From contig NZ_CP108538.1 of assembly GCF_035994185.1 (NCBI RefSeq), positions 310,001-374,000 on the forward strand: a stretch of DNA of 64,000 nt, given 5' to 3'. The translations under genes were made by a program, and so were the position numbers. This DNA is from Streptomyces sp. NBC_01217 (GTDB lineage Bacteria; Actinomycetota; Actinomycetes; Streptomycetales; Streptomycetaceae). Positions within the stretch are counted from its first letter, which is position 1. Each line of letters opens with the position of its first letter. The notes beneath the pieces were generated by a model, which made no database searches, had not been told where the DNA came from, and was given only the letters and a program-made list of their open reading frames with translations. This document shows, one piece after another, positions 26,352-35,834 of the stretch.

Positions 26352-27121
26352 GCTCCGGACGGCTCCTGCGGCTCGCCGAGATGACGACGGTCGAGGCCGC
26401 CGACGCGGTGACGTCCAGTCCGGTGGTGATCCTGCCGGCCGGCGCGTTCGAGCAGCACGGCCCGGGAATGCCACTGGCCACGGATTCCCTGCGCGCGGAG
26501 GCCGTGGCCGAGCGAGTGGCCGCGGGGCTGGCCGGCCGGGCGGTCATCGGCCCCTCCCTGCCGGTAGGCGTCTCCCCGCACCATCTGGCGTTCGCGGGCA
26601 CCGTGACCCTGTCCACCACGACCTTCGCCACCGTGGTCCGGGAGTACGTCGACAGCCTCCACCGGCACGGCTGGCGGAAGATCCTCGTAATCACCGGTCA
26701 CGGCGGCAACAACGCCGCCCTGACCACGGTGGCGCAGGACCTGCTCACCACCCGCCCCGGTCTTGAGTTCGCATGGACCCCACTGACCGCGCTGGCCTCC
26801 GACGTCGTAACCGGCATGCGCGTCAGCGAGGTCCACGGACACAGCGGTGAGGCCGAGACCGCGCAGATGCTGCACCTCGTACCCCGACTCGTGCACAGCG
26901 AACGTCTCGTACCCGGAGCGAGGACAGCCGCTGATCTCGATCCCCTCGCACGGCTCTCCCGGCACAGCGGCCACCCCACGCTCACGGTCGGCTACGACCG
27001 GCTCACCCCCAACGGTGTGCTCGGTGACCCGCGCCGCGCCACAGCCGCCCAGGGGCAGGCGATCGTGGACACCGCCGTGTCGCGGATCGTCGCCTTCGTC
27101 CAGGAGTGGCTGGACGCCTAG
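26348..27121 (+). CDS. Creatininase-family amidohydrolase
   Basis: A 257-residue hydrolase of the creatininase/MftE/ArfB family. Metal ligands are visible in PAGAFEQHGPGMPLATDS (Glu, His, Asp), GHGGNN and EVHGHSGEAET. These enzymes cut cyclic or linear amides (creatinine, formamides, peptides). It is translationally coupled to the FadR-type regulator (ATGA overlap), so its substrate or product is probably the operon inducer. No mycofactocin genes are near, so an MftE role is unlikely. Confidence 0.88.
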   Translation: MSSGRLLRLAEMTTVEAADAVTSSPVVILPAGAFEQHGPGMPLATDSLRAEAVAERVAAGLAGRAVIGPSLPVGVSPHHLAFAGTVTLSTTTFATVVREYVDSLHRHGWRKILVITGHGGNNAALTTVAQDLLTTRPGLEFAWTPLTALASDVVTGMRVSEVHGHSGEAETAQMLHLVPRLVHSERLVPGARTAADLDPLARLSRHSGHPTLTVGYDRLTPNGVLGDPRRATAAQGQAIVDTAVSRIVAFVQEWLDA

Positions 27122-27273
27122 GAGGAGCCCACTTCCTCCCGCCTCCCCGCGGCCCCGACCTTCCCTGGCCGGCCCCGCGCCCCCTGCCTCTGCTCCCGTT
27201 CCTGTTTGCCGTTCCCGCTCTCCGTCACACACCAGCCGTACGCCCACAGGCCGTACGGCAGAAGGAGCCTGCC

Positions 27274-28275
27274 ATGAAATGGACCTCGCACGACGTTCGG
27301 CGCCGAGCCCGGGACCGTGTCCTGCGGCGCACTGCCGTGGCCACGGCCGCACTCGCCCTCATCGGCGGGGTGTCGGTCCCCACCACAGCAGCGGCCGCCG
27401 CCCCCGGCGGCGCTGCGGCGAGCGGCTGCCGGCAGCCCGCCCCGCAACAGCCGGGCACGAGCCGGCTCCAGACCCTGACCAGCGGCGGGCTCGCCCGTAC
27501 GTATCAGCTCCATCTGCCCGCCGACTACGCCGGGCACGACAACTGGCCCGTCGTCCTCGCCTTCCACGGCCGGGGCAACACCGGAGCCGGCACCGAGGAG
27601 TTCTCCGGCCTCTCCGGGCTCCCGGCGATCGTGGCGTACCCCGACGGCGTCGTGGGGACCGGTGACGGCGACCGGCAGGCCTGGCAGGGCGCGCCGTACG
27701 CCGCACCCGGCATCGACGACATCGCGTTCACCGGCGACCTGATCGACGAACTGGCCCGCACGCTCTGTGTCGACCGGCAACGGGTCTACGCCACCGGGAA
27801 GTCCAACGGCGCGGGCTTCACCGGTCTGCTCGCCTGCCGGATGGCCGACCGCATCGCCGCAATCGCACCGGTGGCAGGCGCCTTCTACCCCGCCACCGGC
27901 GAGGACTGCCGCCCGGCACGCCCGATGCCGGTCATCGACTTCCACGGCACGGGGGACGCCACGATCCCCTACGCCGGTGACGCCGACCGCGGTCTGCCCG
28001 CCATCCCCGACTGGACGGCCGCCTGGGCCGAGCGCAACAACTGCCACGCCCGCCCGCAGATCCGCACGATCGAGCCCGACATCACGGTCACCCGCCGGAC
28101 CGGCTGCCGGCACGGCGCAGAGGTGCGTCACATCGCCATCACCGACGGCGGCCACACCTGGCCGGGCGCCGACAGCTACAGCGGCGGCGGCTACGTCACG
28201 CGAACCATCGAGGCGCACGAGGTGATGTGGCAGTTCCTGCGCCAGTACCGGACCCCGAGAAGCTTCCTCCGCTGA
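27274..28275 (+). CDS. Secreted esterase of the PHB-depolymerase/feruloyl-esterase (LpqC) family
   Basis: A 333-residue secreted alpha/beta hydrolase. A basic start with a hydrophobic stretch and an AAAAAP cleavage region form the signal peptide. Catalytic motifs: nucleophile in GKSNGAGF, acid in DFHGTGD, His in DGGHTWPGAD; the oxyanion segment is AFHGRGN. Four or more Cys suggest disulfides. AAGGAG lies seven bases before the ATG at 27274. It sits 152 bases after the creatininase gene and 25 before the AbgT gene in the same direction. Confidence 0.88.
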   Translation: MKWTSHDVRRRARDRVLRRTAVATAALALIGGVSVPTTAAAAAPGGAAASGCRQPAPQQPGTSRLQTLTSGGLARTYQLHLPADYAGHDNWPVVLAFHGRGNTGAGTEEFSGLSGLPAIVAYPDGVVGTGDGDRQAWQGAPYAAPGIDDIAFTGDLIDELARTLCVDRQRVYATGKSNGAGFTGLLACRMADRIAAIAPVAGAFYPATGEDCRPARPMPVIDFHGTGDATIPYAGDADRGLPAIPDWTAAWAERNNCHARPQIRTIEPDITVTRRTGCRHGAEVRHIAITDGGHTWPGADSYSGGGYVTRTIEAHEVMWQFLRQYRTPRSFLR

Positions 28276-28300
28276 CCCAGGAACCGAGTAGGAGCCGCTC

Positions 28301-29872
28301 ATGAGCACCCCGACGACCCCCGCACCACCCGGCACACCGAACGTGGTGCCCGACGAACCCCGACTGCCTCTGATCATCCGCGCGATGGCGGTCATCGAAC
28401 GCGCGGGCAACGCCCTGCCGCACCCGTTCTGGCTGTTCTGGATCCTGTCCGCCGTCCTCGCCGTCATCAGCGCCGTGCTGGCCACGATGGACGTCTCCGT
28501 CGTCTCACCGGCCGACGGCAAGACCGTGGTGGTGCAGAGCCTGCTGAGCGGCGACGGGCTGGCGATGGTGGTCTCGACGATGATCGAGAACTTCGCCACG
28601 TTCCCCCCGATGGCGACCATCGTCGTCGTCATCATGGGGGTCGCCGTCGCCGAACGCAGCGGCTTCCTGGCGGCGTTGATGCGGGTGGGCGTCTCGCGCA
28701 TCCCCGCGGCTTGGGTCGTGTTCGCCGTGGCGTTCGCCGGCACCGTGGCGCATGTCGCCTCGGCCGCCGCGTACATCATTCTGGTGCCCCTCGGAGGGCT
28801 GGCCTTCCGGGCGGTGGGCCGCTCGCCGATCCTCGGCATCGTCGTCGCCTACACCGCGATCGCCTCCGGGTACGACGCGAGCCCGCTGCCCACCCCCAAC
28901 GATGCCATCTTCGCGGGCATCACCACGGCTGCCGCGCAGATCGTCGGTGGCGACGAGGCGTACGTTTCCCCGCTGAGCAACTGGTTCTTCAACATCGTGT
29001 CCTCGCTGCTGCTGGCCGCCGTGATCACACTGATGACGAAGTTCGTGCTCAGCAAGCGCCTCGATCTCGACGCCGACCCGGACGCCGAACTCGACGACCT
29101 CGGGCGGCTGACCCTCCACGAGAAGGAGCGCTCGGCGCTGCGCCGCGCGCTCTGCACGCTGCTGGTGGTCGTCGCGGTGCTGACCGCGGTGATCCTGCCG
29201 GAGTCCTCACCGCTGCGGGGCGACGGCGGCAGCATCGTGGAATCGCCGTTCCTCGACGGCATAGCCGCTGTCGTCGCCTTCCTCTTCGGTCTGGTGGGCG
29301 TCGTCTACGGGCTGCGCTCGGGCTCGATCGCCAAGGCCGGGGACGTGCCGAAGCTGATGGGCCGGGGCATCATGCAGATGGCACCGGTGCTCGTTCTCTT
29401 CTTCGCCATCGCGCAGTTCCTCGCGTACTTCGACTGGACCCACCTCGGCGACGTGCTCGCGGTCAGGGCCGCAGAAGCACTGCAATCCAGCGGAATGCCG
29501 ATCGTCGTCGTCTTTCTGCTGATCCTTCTCCTGTTGACGCTGGTGAACGTCATGGTCACCAGCGGCTCGGCGATGTGGGCCCTGGCAGCGCCGGTGCTGG
29601 TTCCGATGCTGATGCTCGTGAGCGTCCCTGCGGAGACGACGCAGGCGCTCTTCCGGATCGCGGACTCCGGCTCCACGGCCATCACGCCGATGAGTCCGTA
29701 CTTCGTGATGGCGCTGGGCTTCCTCCAGCGGTACCGCAAGAGCGCGGGCATCGGCACGCTCGCCTCGTACACCCTGCCGCTGGCCGTCGCGATGACCGCT
29801 GCCTGGACGCTGTTGTTCCTCGCCTGGTGGGTTCTGGGCATTCCTCTGGGCCCGGGTGCCCCGGTCCGCTGA
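28301..29872 (+). CDS. AbgT-family transporter
   Basis: A 523-residue polytopic membrane protein matching AbgT (p-aminobenzoyl-glutamate transporter) proteins in length and motifs: AGNALPHPFWLFWILSAVLA, the hairpin segment YTAIASGYDASPLPTPNDAI, and LADSGST-like IADSGSTAITPMSPY near the C terminus. Family members import p-aminobenzoyl-glutamate or export antimetabolites. Coupled with an amidohydrolase and an FCD regulator, uptake of an amide or dipeptide-like compound is the simplest reading. A strong terminator follows. Confidence 0.9.
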   Translation: MSTPTTPAPPGTPNVVPDEPRLPLIIRAMAVIERAGNALPHPFWLFWILSAVLAVISAVLATMDVSVVSPADGKTVVVQSLLSGDGLAMVVSTMIENFATFPPMATIVVVIMGVAVAERSGFLAALMRVGVSRIPAAWVVFAVAFAGTVAHVASAAAYIILVPLGGLAFRAVGRSPILGIVVAYTAIASGYDASPLPTPNDAIFAGITTAAAQIVGGDEAYVSPLSNWFFNIVSSLLLAAVITLMTKFVLSKRLDLDADPDAELDDLGRLTLHEKERSALRRALCTLLVVVAVLTAVILPESSPLRGDGGSIVESPFLDGIAAVVAFLFGLVGVVYGLRSGSIAKAGDVPKLMGRGIMQMAPVLVLFFAIAQFLAYFDWTHLGDVLAVRAAEALQSSGMPIVVVFLLILLLLTLVNVMVTSGSAMWALAAPVLVPMLMLVSVPAETTQALFRIADSGSTAITPMSPYFVMALGFLQRYRKSAGIGTLASYTLPLAVAMTAAWTLLFLAWWVLGIPLGPGAPVR

Positions 29873-29880
29873 CCTGCCAT

Positions 29881-29909
29881 CCGCCCCGCCGAGATCCTCG
29901 GCGGGGCGG
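29881..29909 (+). terminator. Perfect 13-bp hairpin after AbgT
   Basis: Arms 29881-29893 and 29897-29909 are perfectly complementary around ATC, nine bases after the stop. Marks the end of the FadR operon. Confidence 0.85.
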
Positions 29910-30022
29910 CTCGGCTACTCACCCGGATTTGTGTAGCCACCCCCACGCACAACACGTCCTCGGCCTTCTACTCTCCGCACCATGGGTTCCGTTCACCCAG
30001 CTGCCGGCGCGGAGGCCGGTGC

Positions 30023-30124
30023 ATGCTGAAGAAGCAACCCGCCCGTTCGATTCTGCGACCCACCGCCCTCCTGCTCGTCGTGGCGATGTCCGTCGCCATG
30101 TCCGTGGCCCGGCCTGCGCCGTGA
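30023..30124 (+). pseudogene. Signal-peptide stub (33 codons)
   Basis: MLKKQPARSILRPTALLLVV followed by a short hydrophobic run and a stop. Looks like the signal peptide of a lost secreted protein now joined to a dehydrogenase fragment. GGAGG lies 7 bases upstream. It may instead be a genuine tiny peptide. Confidence 0.3.
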
Positions 30125-31001
30125 GGGGCGCTGGCTGCTCGGAACCGGTACTGCGGCGGCCACCTACCCCTCCGGGGTCGGTCCGTCCACGGCGGCTGTG
30201 ACCGCCGAGCCGGACGGGACGTTCACCGTGCGGATCAACGCGGCGGACATCGGCACCGGGGCGCGGACCGCGATGACCCTGGTCGCCGCGGACGCGCTGG
30301 AGACGGGTCCGGACCGTGTCCGCGTACGCATCGGGGACAGCGATCTCGGTCCGGCGATGATCGCCGGGGGCTCGATGGGCACGCGCTCCTGGGCCTGGGC
30401 CGTTCGGCTCGCGGCGGGCGAACTGCGGGAGCGCCTGGCGCTGGGCGGCGGCATTCCGCCGGAGGGGATCACCGCCCGGTCGAACACCGCCGAGGCCATC
30501 GGCGCCCTCGCGAACAAGGAACGGCACTCCTTCGGCGCCCAGTTCGCCGAAGTCGCGGTGGATGTCGCCACCGGTGAGGTGCGTGTACGACGGCTGCTCG
30601 GCATCTACGCCGCGGGCACCATCGTCAACCCGCTCACCGCACGCAGCCAGCTCATCGGCGGAATGACCTGGGGGCTGTCGATGGCCCTCCACGAGGAGGC
30701 GATCAGGGACCGGGCCTCCGGCGGCCATGTCGGCGCCGACCTCGCCGGCTATCACTTCGCCGCGCACGCCGACGTGCCGCTCATCGAGGCGGACTGGGTG
30801 GACGACCCCGACCCGGACGACCCGGTCGGGATCAAGGGCATCGGCGAGATCGGCGTCGTGGGCGTCGCCGCCGCGATCGCCAACGCGGTGTGGCACGCGA
30901 CCGGTGTATGCCACCGGGACCTGCCGATCCGCCCCGACCGCGTCCTGCTGGCGGCGGACGAAGCCGGGCGTGGGGCCGCGGAGGGAGCCCGGGGTGCTTG
31001 A
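30111..31001 (+). pseudogene. C-terminal part of xanthine-dehydrogenase-type molybdopterin subunit
   Basis: About 295 residues with REGRWLLGTGTAAATYPSGV, AADIGTGARTAMTLVAADAL, AMIAGGSMGTRSWAWAV, GIYAAGTIVNPLTARSQLIG and GIKGIGEIGVVGVAAAIANA: the C-terminal molybdopterin-binding half of a YagR/XdhB-like large subunit, including the catalytic Glu region GEIG. The N-terminal half (over 350 residues) and its start are missing. It overlaps the following xdhC gene, as in intact operons. Confidence 0.85.
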
Positions 31002-32094
31002 CATCGCCGAGGAGCTGAACCGCTGGTTCGAGGAGGGCCGGGACTTCGCCGTCGCCACCGTCGTGGCCGTCGGCGGCAGCGCGCCGCGCGGTCCCGGCGC
31101 CGCCCTGGCCGTCGACGGTCACGGCACCGCCATCGGTTCCGTCTCCGGCGGTTGCGTGGAAGGTGCGGTGTACGAGCTGTGCGTCCAGGCGCTCCGGGAC
31201 GGCCGGACGGTGCGCGAACGCTTCGGATACAGCGACGAGGACGCCTTCGCGGTGGGGCTCGCCTGCGGCGGCGTCATCGACGTCCTGGTCACGCCGGTGC
31301 GCGCGGACGCGCCGGCGTTCCGGGCAGGGGTGTCGGCCGCGGCCCGGGGAGAGGTCGCGGCACTCGCCAGGGTGGCCCGGGGCCCGGCCGAACTGCTCGG
31401 CAGGGCGCTGCTCGTCCACCCCGACGGATCGTACGAGGGCAGCCTCGACGGGCATCCGGACCTGGACCTCACGGCGGCGGCGGAAGCCCGCGCGATGCTG
31501 GACACCGGCCGCACCGGCACCGTCGAGATCGCGGAGGACGGTTCGCGCTGCCCGGGGGGCGTGACGCTGTTCGTGGAGTCGAGGGTGACTCCGCCCCGGA
31601 TGATCGTCTTCGGTGCAGTGGACTTCGCGACGGCGCTCGTACGGGCGGGGAAGTTCCTCGGCTACCACGTGACCGTGTGCGACGCCCGGCCGGTCTTCGC
31701 CACCCGCGCCCGTTTCCCCGAGGCCGACGACCTGGTGGTCGACTGGCCGCACCGCTACCTGCGGCGCACCGAGACCGACTAACGAACCATCCTGTGTGTG
31801 CTCACCCATGACGCCAAGTTCGACGTTCCTCTGCTGGAGACGGCCCTGCGGCTGCCGGTGGCGTTCGTGGGCGCGATGGGCTCGCGCCGTACCCACGAGG
31901 ACCGTAACCGGCGCCTGCGTGAAGTCGGTGTGACCAAGCGCGAGTTGGCCCGCCTGCGCTCCCCCATCGGCCTCGACCTCGGCGCCCGTACTCCCGAGGA
32001 GACCGCCCTGTCCATCGCGGCGGAGATCGTCGCGGTCCGCCGGGGCGGGACGGGGATTGCGCTGACCGGTTCGGGAACGCCCATTCACCATGAC
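30994..32094 (+). pseudogene. xdhC: XdhC-family maturation protein with in-frame stop
   Basis: Starts GTG at 30994. Contains VATVVAVGGSAPRGPGAALA and SGGCVEGAVYELC (N-terminal XdhC/CoxI) and RMIVFGAVDFATALVRAGKF (Rossmann domain). A TAA codon at 31780 interrupts the frame; immediately after it the same frame goes on with VLTHDAKFDVPLLETALRLP, VAFVGAMGSRRTHEDR and TPEETALSIAAEIVA to PIHHD. A single nonsense change therefore splits the protein at about residue 262. It would have inserted the sulfurated molybdenum cofactor into the dehydrogenase upstream. Confidence 0.88.
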
Positions 32095-32349
32095 GTGGAC
32101 GGGAGGGAGGAGGGCACGGCCCGCTCCCGAGCGGCGGCGTGCCCCTGCTCGGGAGCGGACCGGTTCAACGCCGCAACAGCACTTCCGCGGCTGCGCATTC
32201 CTCCAGGAGGTCGAGGCCGGTCACCTGAGCGGGCACGGGCCGGTGGTGACCAAGAGTCCTGCCTCCCTATGGCCGGCAGGGCGGGAGGCGGGTCTGCGGC
32301 TGCCCTTGCCGCGCCCGCCCCCACACCCGCCTATGGCCCGGCCAACTCG

Positions 32350-33117
32350 TCAGGCGTTGGGGTCGAACGGGATATTTGCCGGCTTGGCCTTTTCGAGGTG
32401 GTAGTTGAAATTGCCGTCCTTGAGGCCGAAGACGGCGCTGCCGAAGTCGGCCTGGGTCAGCTTGTCCCGCAGGCCTGCGGGGAAGCCGTTCCAGCCGACC
32501 AGGCTGGGGAACTGCCACCCGTGGTAGTGGTTCTCCGGCGGCTCGTCATTGGAGGTCGCGGGGCGGAAGCAGTGCGTGCTGATGCCGTCCTTGTGGTAGA
32601 CGATCTTTGGGTGTGTTCCGTCCCACCGGATCTGGTCGCGGCCGTAGACGTTGAAGTTGCCGTGGGCGGAGGTGGATACGTAGCGGGCCTCGTTGTCCTG
32701 CACCCACACGACGACGTGCTCCCAGTCGTGCCTGTGCCCGCCGAGCCCACTGCCGGCCACGGCCTGGTCCTTCTCGAAATAGAGCCCGTACATGATGGCG
32801 CACCAGCCGTTGTTGCACTTGTAGCGGGCGTATCCGTTGGTGTTGTCGAGGTCCCAGGAGTCACGACACTGGCCGTTGACGGCCCCGGTGGTGTTGAGGC
32901 CAGGTGCTACGGCCCCGTCGGAGCCTATGGCGGGAGTGGGGTAGCAGCCGTCCGTGTCGTAGTCGTACGCGGGTTGGAACGTCTGCTCCAGTCCGTCCGC
33001 GTTCGCGGGCAAGGCGGTGGGCGGGTCGGCGAAAGCGCTGCCGGAAGCGGCGATGACCAGCGCGATGGCGCTGCCGATGACGAGCGAGACCTTGCGGATC
33101 GGTGCTCTGTTGTTCAC
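32350..33117 (-). CDS. Secreted NPP1 (necrosis-inducing/NLP) family protein
   Basis: A 255-residue secreted protein. Signal peptide up to about residue 28 (VIGSAIALVIAASGSAFA). The hallmark heptapeptide GHRHDWE is intact near residue 130, with further NLP features YGLYFEKDQ, GWQFPSLVGWNGFPAGL and a Cys pair typical of type 1 members. Plant-pathogen NLPs bind glycosylinositol phosphoryl-ceramides and lyse dicot cells; in Streptomyces the role is unknown. AGGAGG before the GTG at 33117 decides the start. Stands alone. Confidence 0.92.
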   Translation of the reverse strand: MNNRAPIRKVSLVIGSAIALVIAASGSAFADPPTALPANADGLEQTFQPAYDYDTDGCYPTPAIGSDGAVAPGLNTTGAVNGQCRDSWDLDNTNGYARYKCNNGWCAIMYGLYFEKDQAVAGSGLGGHRHDWEHVVVWVQDNEARYVSTSAHGNFNVYGRDQIRWDGTHPKIVYHKDGISTHCFRPATSNDEPPENHYHGWQFPSLVGWNGFPAGLRDKLTQADFGSAVFGLKDGNFNYHLEKAKPANIPFDPNA

Positions 33118-33567
33118 TGCGTCCTCCTGGTCGACGTGTGGCGGGGGCACACGACTGTGATTGGCATGCCCATCACAACCAGATTGAATCCCGCGACACC
33201 CGGGCCGAGCGCCATCAGATGACGAAGCGATGAAGGGTCGACCAATACTCGGGCAGGAGGCGCAAGCGAGGGCGCCGGGGGCCGGGTCGTACCCGGGACG
33301 GGCGGCGGCGGGGGTTCTACTACGTGAACAGAATGCCGATTCCCGTAGGGATAGTTGAGGCACATTCGACACCAATGCCGCCACCAAGGTCACCTACCTG
33401 AACAGGTTTCACTGTCCAGAACCTTGAGGCCCGTCGACGACCGGTGTTAGGTGTAGGCACCAACACCAACTCCGCTCACCGACACCTGAGTTGCGGGGTC
33501 CGCGCCGGACCGCTGGGCCCGGCGCGCGAGCCGCAGCGCGGATTCGTCATGCCTGGAGGCAGTTCCG
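33118..33567. other. 450-base gap between divergent secreted-protein genes
   Basis: Should hold the promoters of the NPP1 gene and of the lyase gene; no clear -35/-10 or dyad stands out. No coding sequence recognised. Confidence 0.45.
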
Positions 33568-35361
33568 TTGACAACGAACATGACCCGTCGTGACTTCACC
33601 CGTCTCGTCGCAGTGCCCGCGCTCGGCTCGCTCGCAGGCCCGGCGGCAACTCCGGCGCAGGCCGCCGAGCACCGCACCGGCAACGCCCGCAGCCGTCCGG
33701 TCCGCGCCATGCGACGTGCGGCGGTCTTCATGGACGAGCACGTGTCCCACCGGGGCGCATACGTGTGGAGCTACCTGCCCGATCTCTCCACCACCTGGGG
33801 CGAGATGCAGGCCAGGCGCACCATGTGCTGGGTCCAACCTCCCGGCACCCCCAGCGTCGGGCACAGCCTGCTGGACGCGTACCACGCCACGGGCGACGAG
33901 GCCCACTACCGTGCGGCCGAACGCACCGGACTCGCACTGGTCGACGCCCAACTCCCGGTCGGGGGCTGGAACTACATCCACGACTTCGCCGGCAAGGCCT
34001 CACTGCGCGACTGGTACTCCACCATCGGCGCGAACGGCTGGCGGCTCGAGGAGTTCCAGCACTTCTACGGCAACGCCACCTTCGACGACGCGGGCACCTC
34101 CAGCGCGGCCCAGCTGATCCTGCGCCTGTACGTGGAGCGGCGGCACACGAAGTTCAGGGCGGCCCTGAACCGGGTCATCGACTTCCTGCTGAAGGCACAG
34201 CTGCGCGGTGGTCCGGCGGACGGCGGATGGCCCCAGCGCTTCCCGTCGTTCTCCGGTGCTGTCCGTGACATGCCCTGGCCCGAACAGCGGCCCTCCTGGC
34301 TACCGGCGGATGTCCAGCACGGCATGGAGGACGGCGACTACACACCGCATGTCACCTTCAACGACGACGTGCTGGGCGAGAACATCAAATTCCTCCTCAT
34401 GTGCGCCTCGGTGCTCGGCCGGCGCGACCTCAACCGTCCGGTGCTTCGGGCGATGGCCTGCCTGCATCGGCTGCAACAGCCCGGGCCGCAGGCCGGATGG
34501 GGGCTGCAGCACCTCGCGTACCCGGTCGGAGGCCGTCCCGCGGGCGCCCCGGCCAGTGCCCGCTCGTACGAGCCGCGCGCCCTGACCACCCACACCACGC
34601 AGACGAACATCCGTCAGCTGTTCCACTACTTCCGGCTCACCGGCGATCCCGCCTACCTGCGGCGCGTGCCCGAGGCCATCGCATGGCTGGAATCCTGCCC
34701 GCTCAGCAGCGAACAGAAGCAGGGGAACCCACTGCTGAAGAACGCCACGCACCCGACCTTCGTGGAGCTGGGCACCAATCGCGCCCGTTTCACACATCGC
34801 TTCGGATCCAACATCCGCAACGGCGCCTACTACTACGACTACGACCACCGCAACACCCTGAGTCACTACTCCGGCGGACGCTCCATCGACGTCGAAGGGC
34901 TCAAGGCGACGTACGACGAGCTGATGGCTCTGAGCCGTGCGGAGATCGCCGATCTACGGGCCAGGTCACCGCTCACACCCGGCCGGCCGGGCGAGCTGCC
35001 GACCTACTTCAGCATCCGAGACCTCGACCTGACGGACCTCTTCCGCGACGCACCGCTCGCGCTGCCCACGGTGACCGCCGCTCAGGCGGATGCCCTGGTC
35101 GCGGACCTGGGAGACAAGGACCACTGGCTCACCCCCATCGGGACCACCACCAACCCCTACCACGGCCAGCCCTCCACCCTCCCGTACGACGGCACGGCCT
35201 ACATGAGCAAGAACGTCGGTGACACGTACGACACCTCGCCGTACAACCCGGCGGACCCGCCGGCCGAAGCGCCCTACCAGCCGCACGAGAGCACCCTGGG
35301 GATCACCTCCGCGGCCTACACGGCCAACATGGCCAGGCTCATCGCGTACGTGTCCGCCTGA
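33568..35361 (+). CDS. Tat-exported pectate-lyase-like protein (PL10-type toroid)
   Basis: A 597-residue protein with a Tat signal (TRRDFTRLVAVPALGSLAGP) and an alpha/alpha-toroid body. GGWPQRFP near residue 218 and HVTFNDDVLGEN near 261 match the PL10 pectate lyase core, and YDYDHRNTLSHYSGGR lies in the second half. Likely cleaves pectic polymers outside the cell. The TTG at 33568 is preferred: GGAGG is 8 bases before it but 20 before the ATG at 33580. The length exceeds typical PL10 domains (about 330 residues), so the C-terminal 180 residues are an extra part. Confidence 0.75.
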   Translation: MTTNMTRRDFTRLVAVPALGSLAGPAATPAQAAEHRTGNARSRPVRAMRRAAVFMDEHVSHRGAYVWSYLPDLSTTWGEMQARRTMCWVQPPGTPSVGHSLLDAYHATGDEAHYRAAERTGLALVDAQLPVGGWNYIHDFAGKASLRDWYSTIGANGWRLEEFQHFYGNATFDDAGTSSAAQLILRLYVERRHTKFRAALNRVIDFLLKAQLRGGPADGGWPQRFPSFSGAVRDMPWPEQRPSWLPADVQHGMEDGDYTPHVTFNDDVLGENIKFLLMCASVLGRRDLNRPVLRAMACLHRLQQPGPQAGWGLQHLAYPVGGRPAGAPASARSYEPRALTTHTTQTNIRQLFHYFRLTGDPAYLRRVPEAIAWLESCPLSSEQKQGNPLLKNATHPTFVELGTNRARFTHRFGSNIRNGAYYYDYDHRNTLSHYSGGRSIDVEGLKATYDELMALSRAEIADLRARSPLTPGRPGELPTYFSIRDLDLTDLFRDAPLALPTVTAAQADALVADLGDKDHWLTPIGTTTNPYHGQPSTLPYDGTAYMSKNVGDTYDTSPYNPADPPAEAPYQPHESTLGITSAAYTANMARLIAYVSA

Positions 35362-35380
35362 CCGGCCCCTTGCCGCTCCG

Positions 35381-35416
35381 ATCACCCCGCCTGCCGTCCG
35401 CGTTGCGCGGGGTGGT
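35381..35416 (+). terminator. Hairpin after the lyase gene
   Basis: ATCACCCCGC (35381-35390) can pair with GCGGGGTGGT (35407-35416) with one wobble across a 16-base loop, 20 bases after the stop. Confidence 0.5.
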
Positions 35417-35456
35417 CCCGGCAGGGCCGGGGTGAGTGCCCGGGCGCGGCGGCTGC

Positions 35457-35693
35457 CTAGTGCAGCCTCCAGGTGAACTTGCCGCCGCCCACCCATCGGA
35501 CCACGCCCGGGTCATCGAGGTCGTGAATGTGGATGCCCGCGGCCATGGCGGTGGTGAGCACGTCCGTCATCGACGTTGCCGCGCTGACGACCTCCCCGTC
35601 GATCTCCACAAGGCGGAAGGGCGGATCACCCGGCTGCACTCTCAGCACGGTGATCCGGGGCGTCGACGTTCGAGGGCTGGCACTTTCGGTCAT
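35457..35693 (-). CDS. Small hypothetical protein, 78 residues
   Basis: MTESASPRTSTPRITVLRVQ, then a beta-rich end (FRLVEIDGEVVSAATSMTDV, VVRWVGGGKFTWRLH). No known domain that I can name; compact length and Trp-ended strand suggest a folded small protein. Start at 35693; the frame is open 43 codons upstream but without protein-like text. Confidence 0.55.
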   Translation of the reverse strand: MTESASPRTSTPRITVLRVQPGDPPFRLVEIDGEVVSAATSMTDVLTTAMAAGIHIHDLDDPGVVRWVGGGKFTWRLH

Positions 35694-35834
35694 GCCTGAT
35701 CGGTTCCACGCCACGGTCGGCAATATGCCGGTCGGCAGGATGGGTGATGCGTCTTCGCATGACATCACCCCGGCGGCCGAACCGGGTGCGGGCCCGGCCG
35801 GGGCCGGATACAGCGGCCGCACCGCCCGCCCGGG

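Noticed and set aside
26348..27121. Mycofactocin MftE
   Set aside because: Same family, but no MftA, B, C, D or F genes are near and the operon partners differ.
30023..30124. Confident small peptide gene
   Set aside because: Has a ribosome site and signal-like text, but sits exactly at a deletion junction with the dehydrogenase fragment, so a stub is more likely.
32095..33222. Plus-strand extension of xdhC through the NPP1 gene
   Set aside because: The frame stays open only because it is antisense to NPP1; homology to XdhC ends at about 32094.
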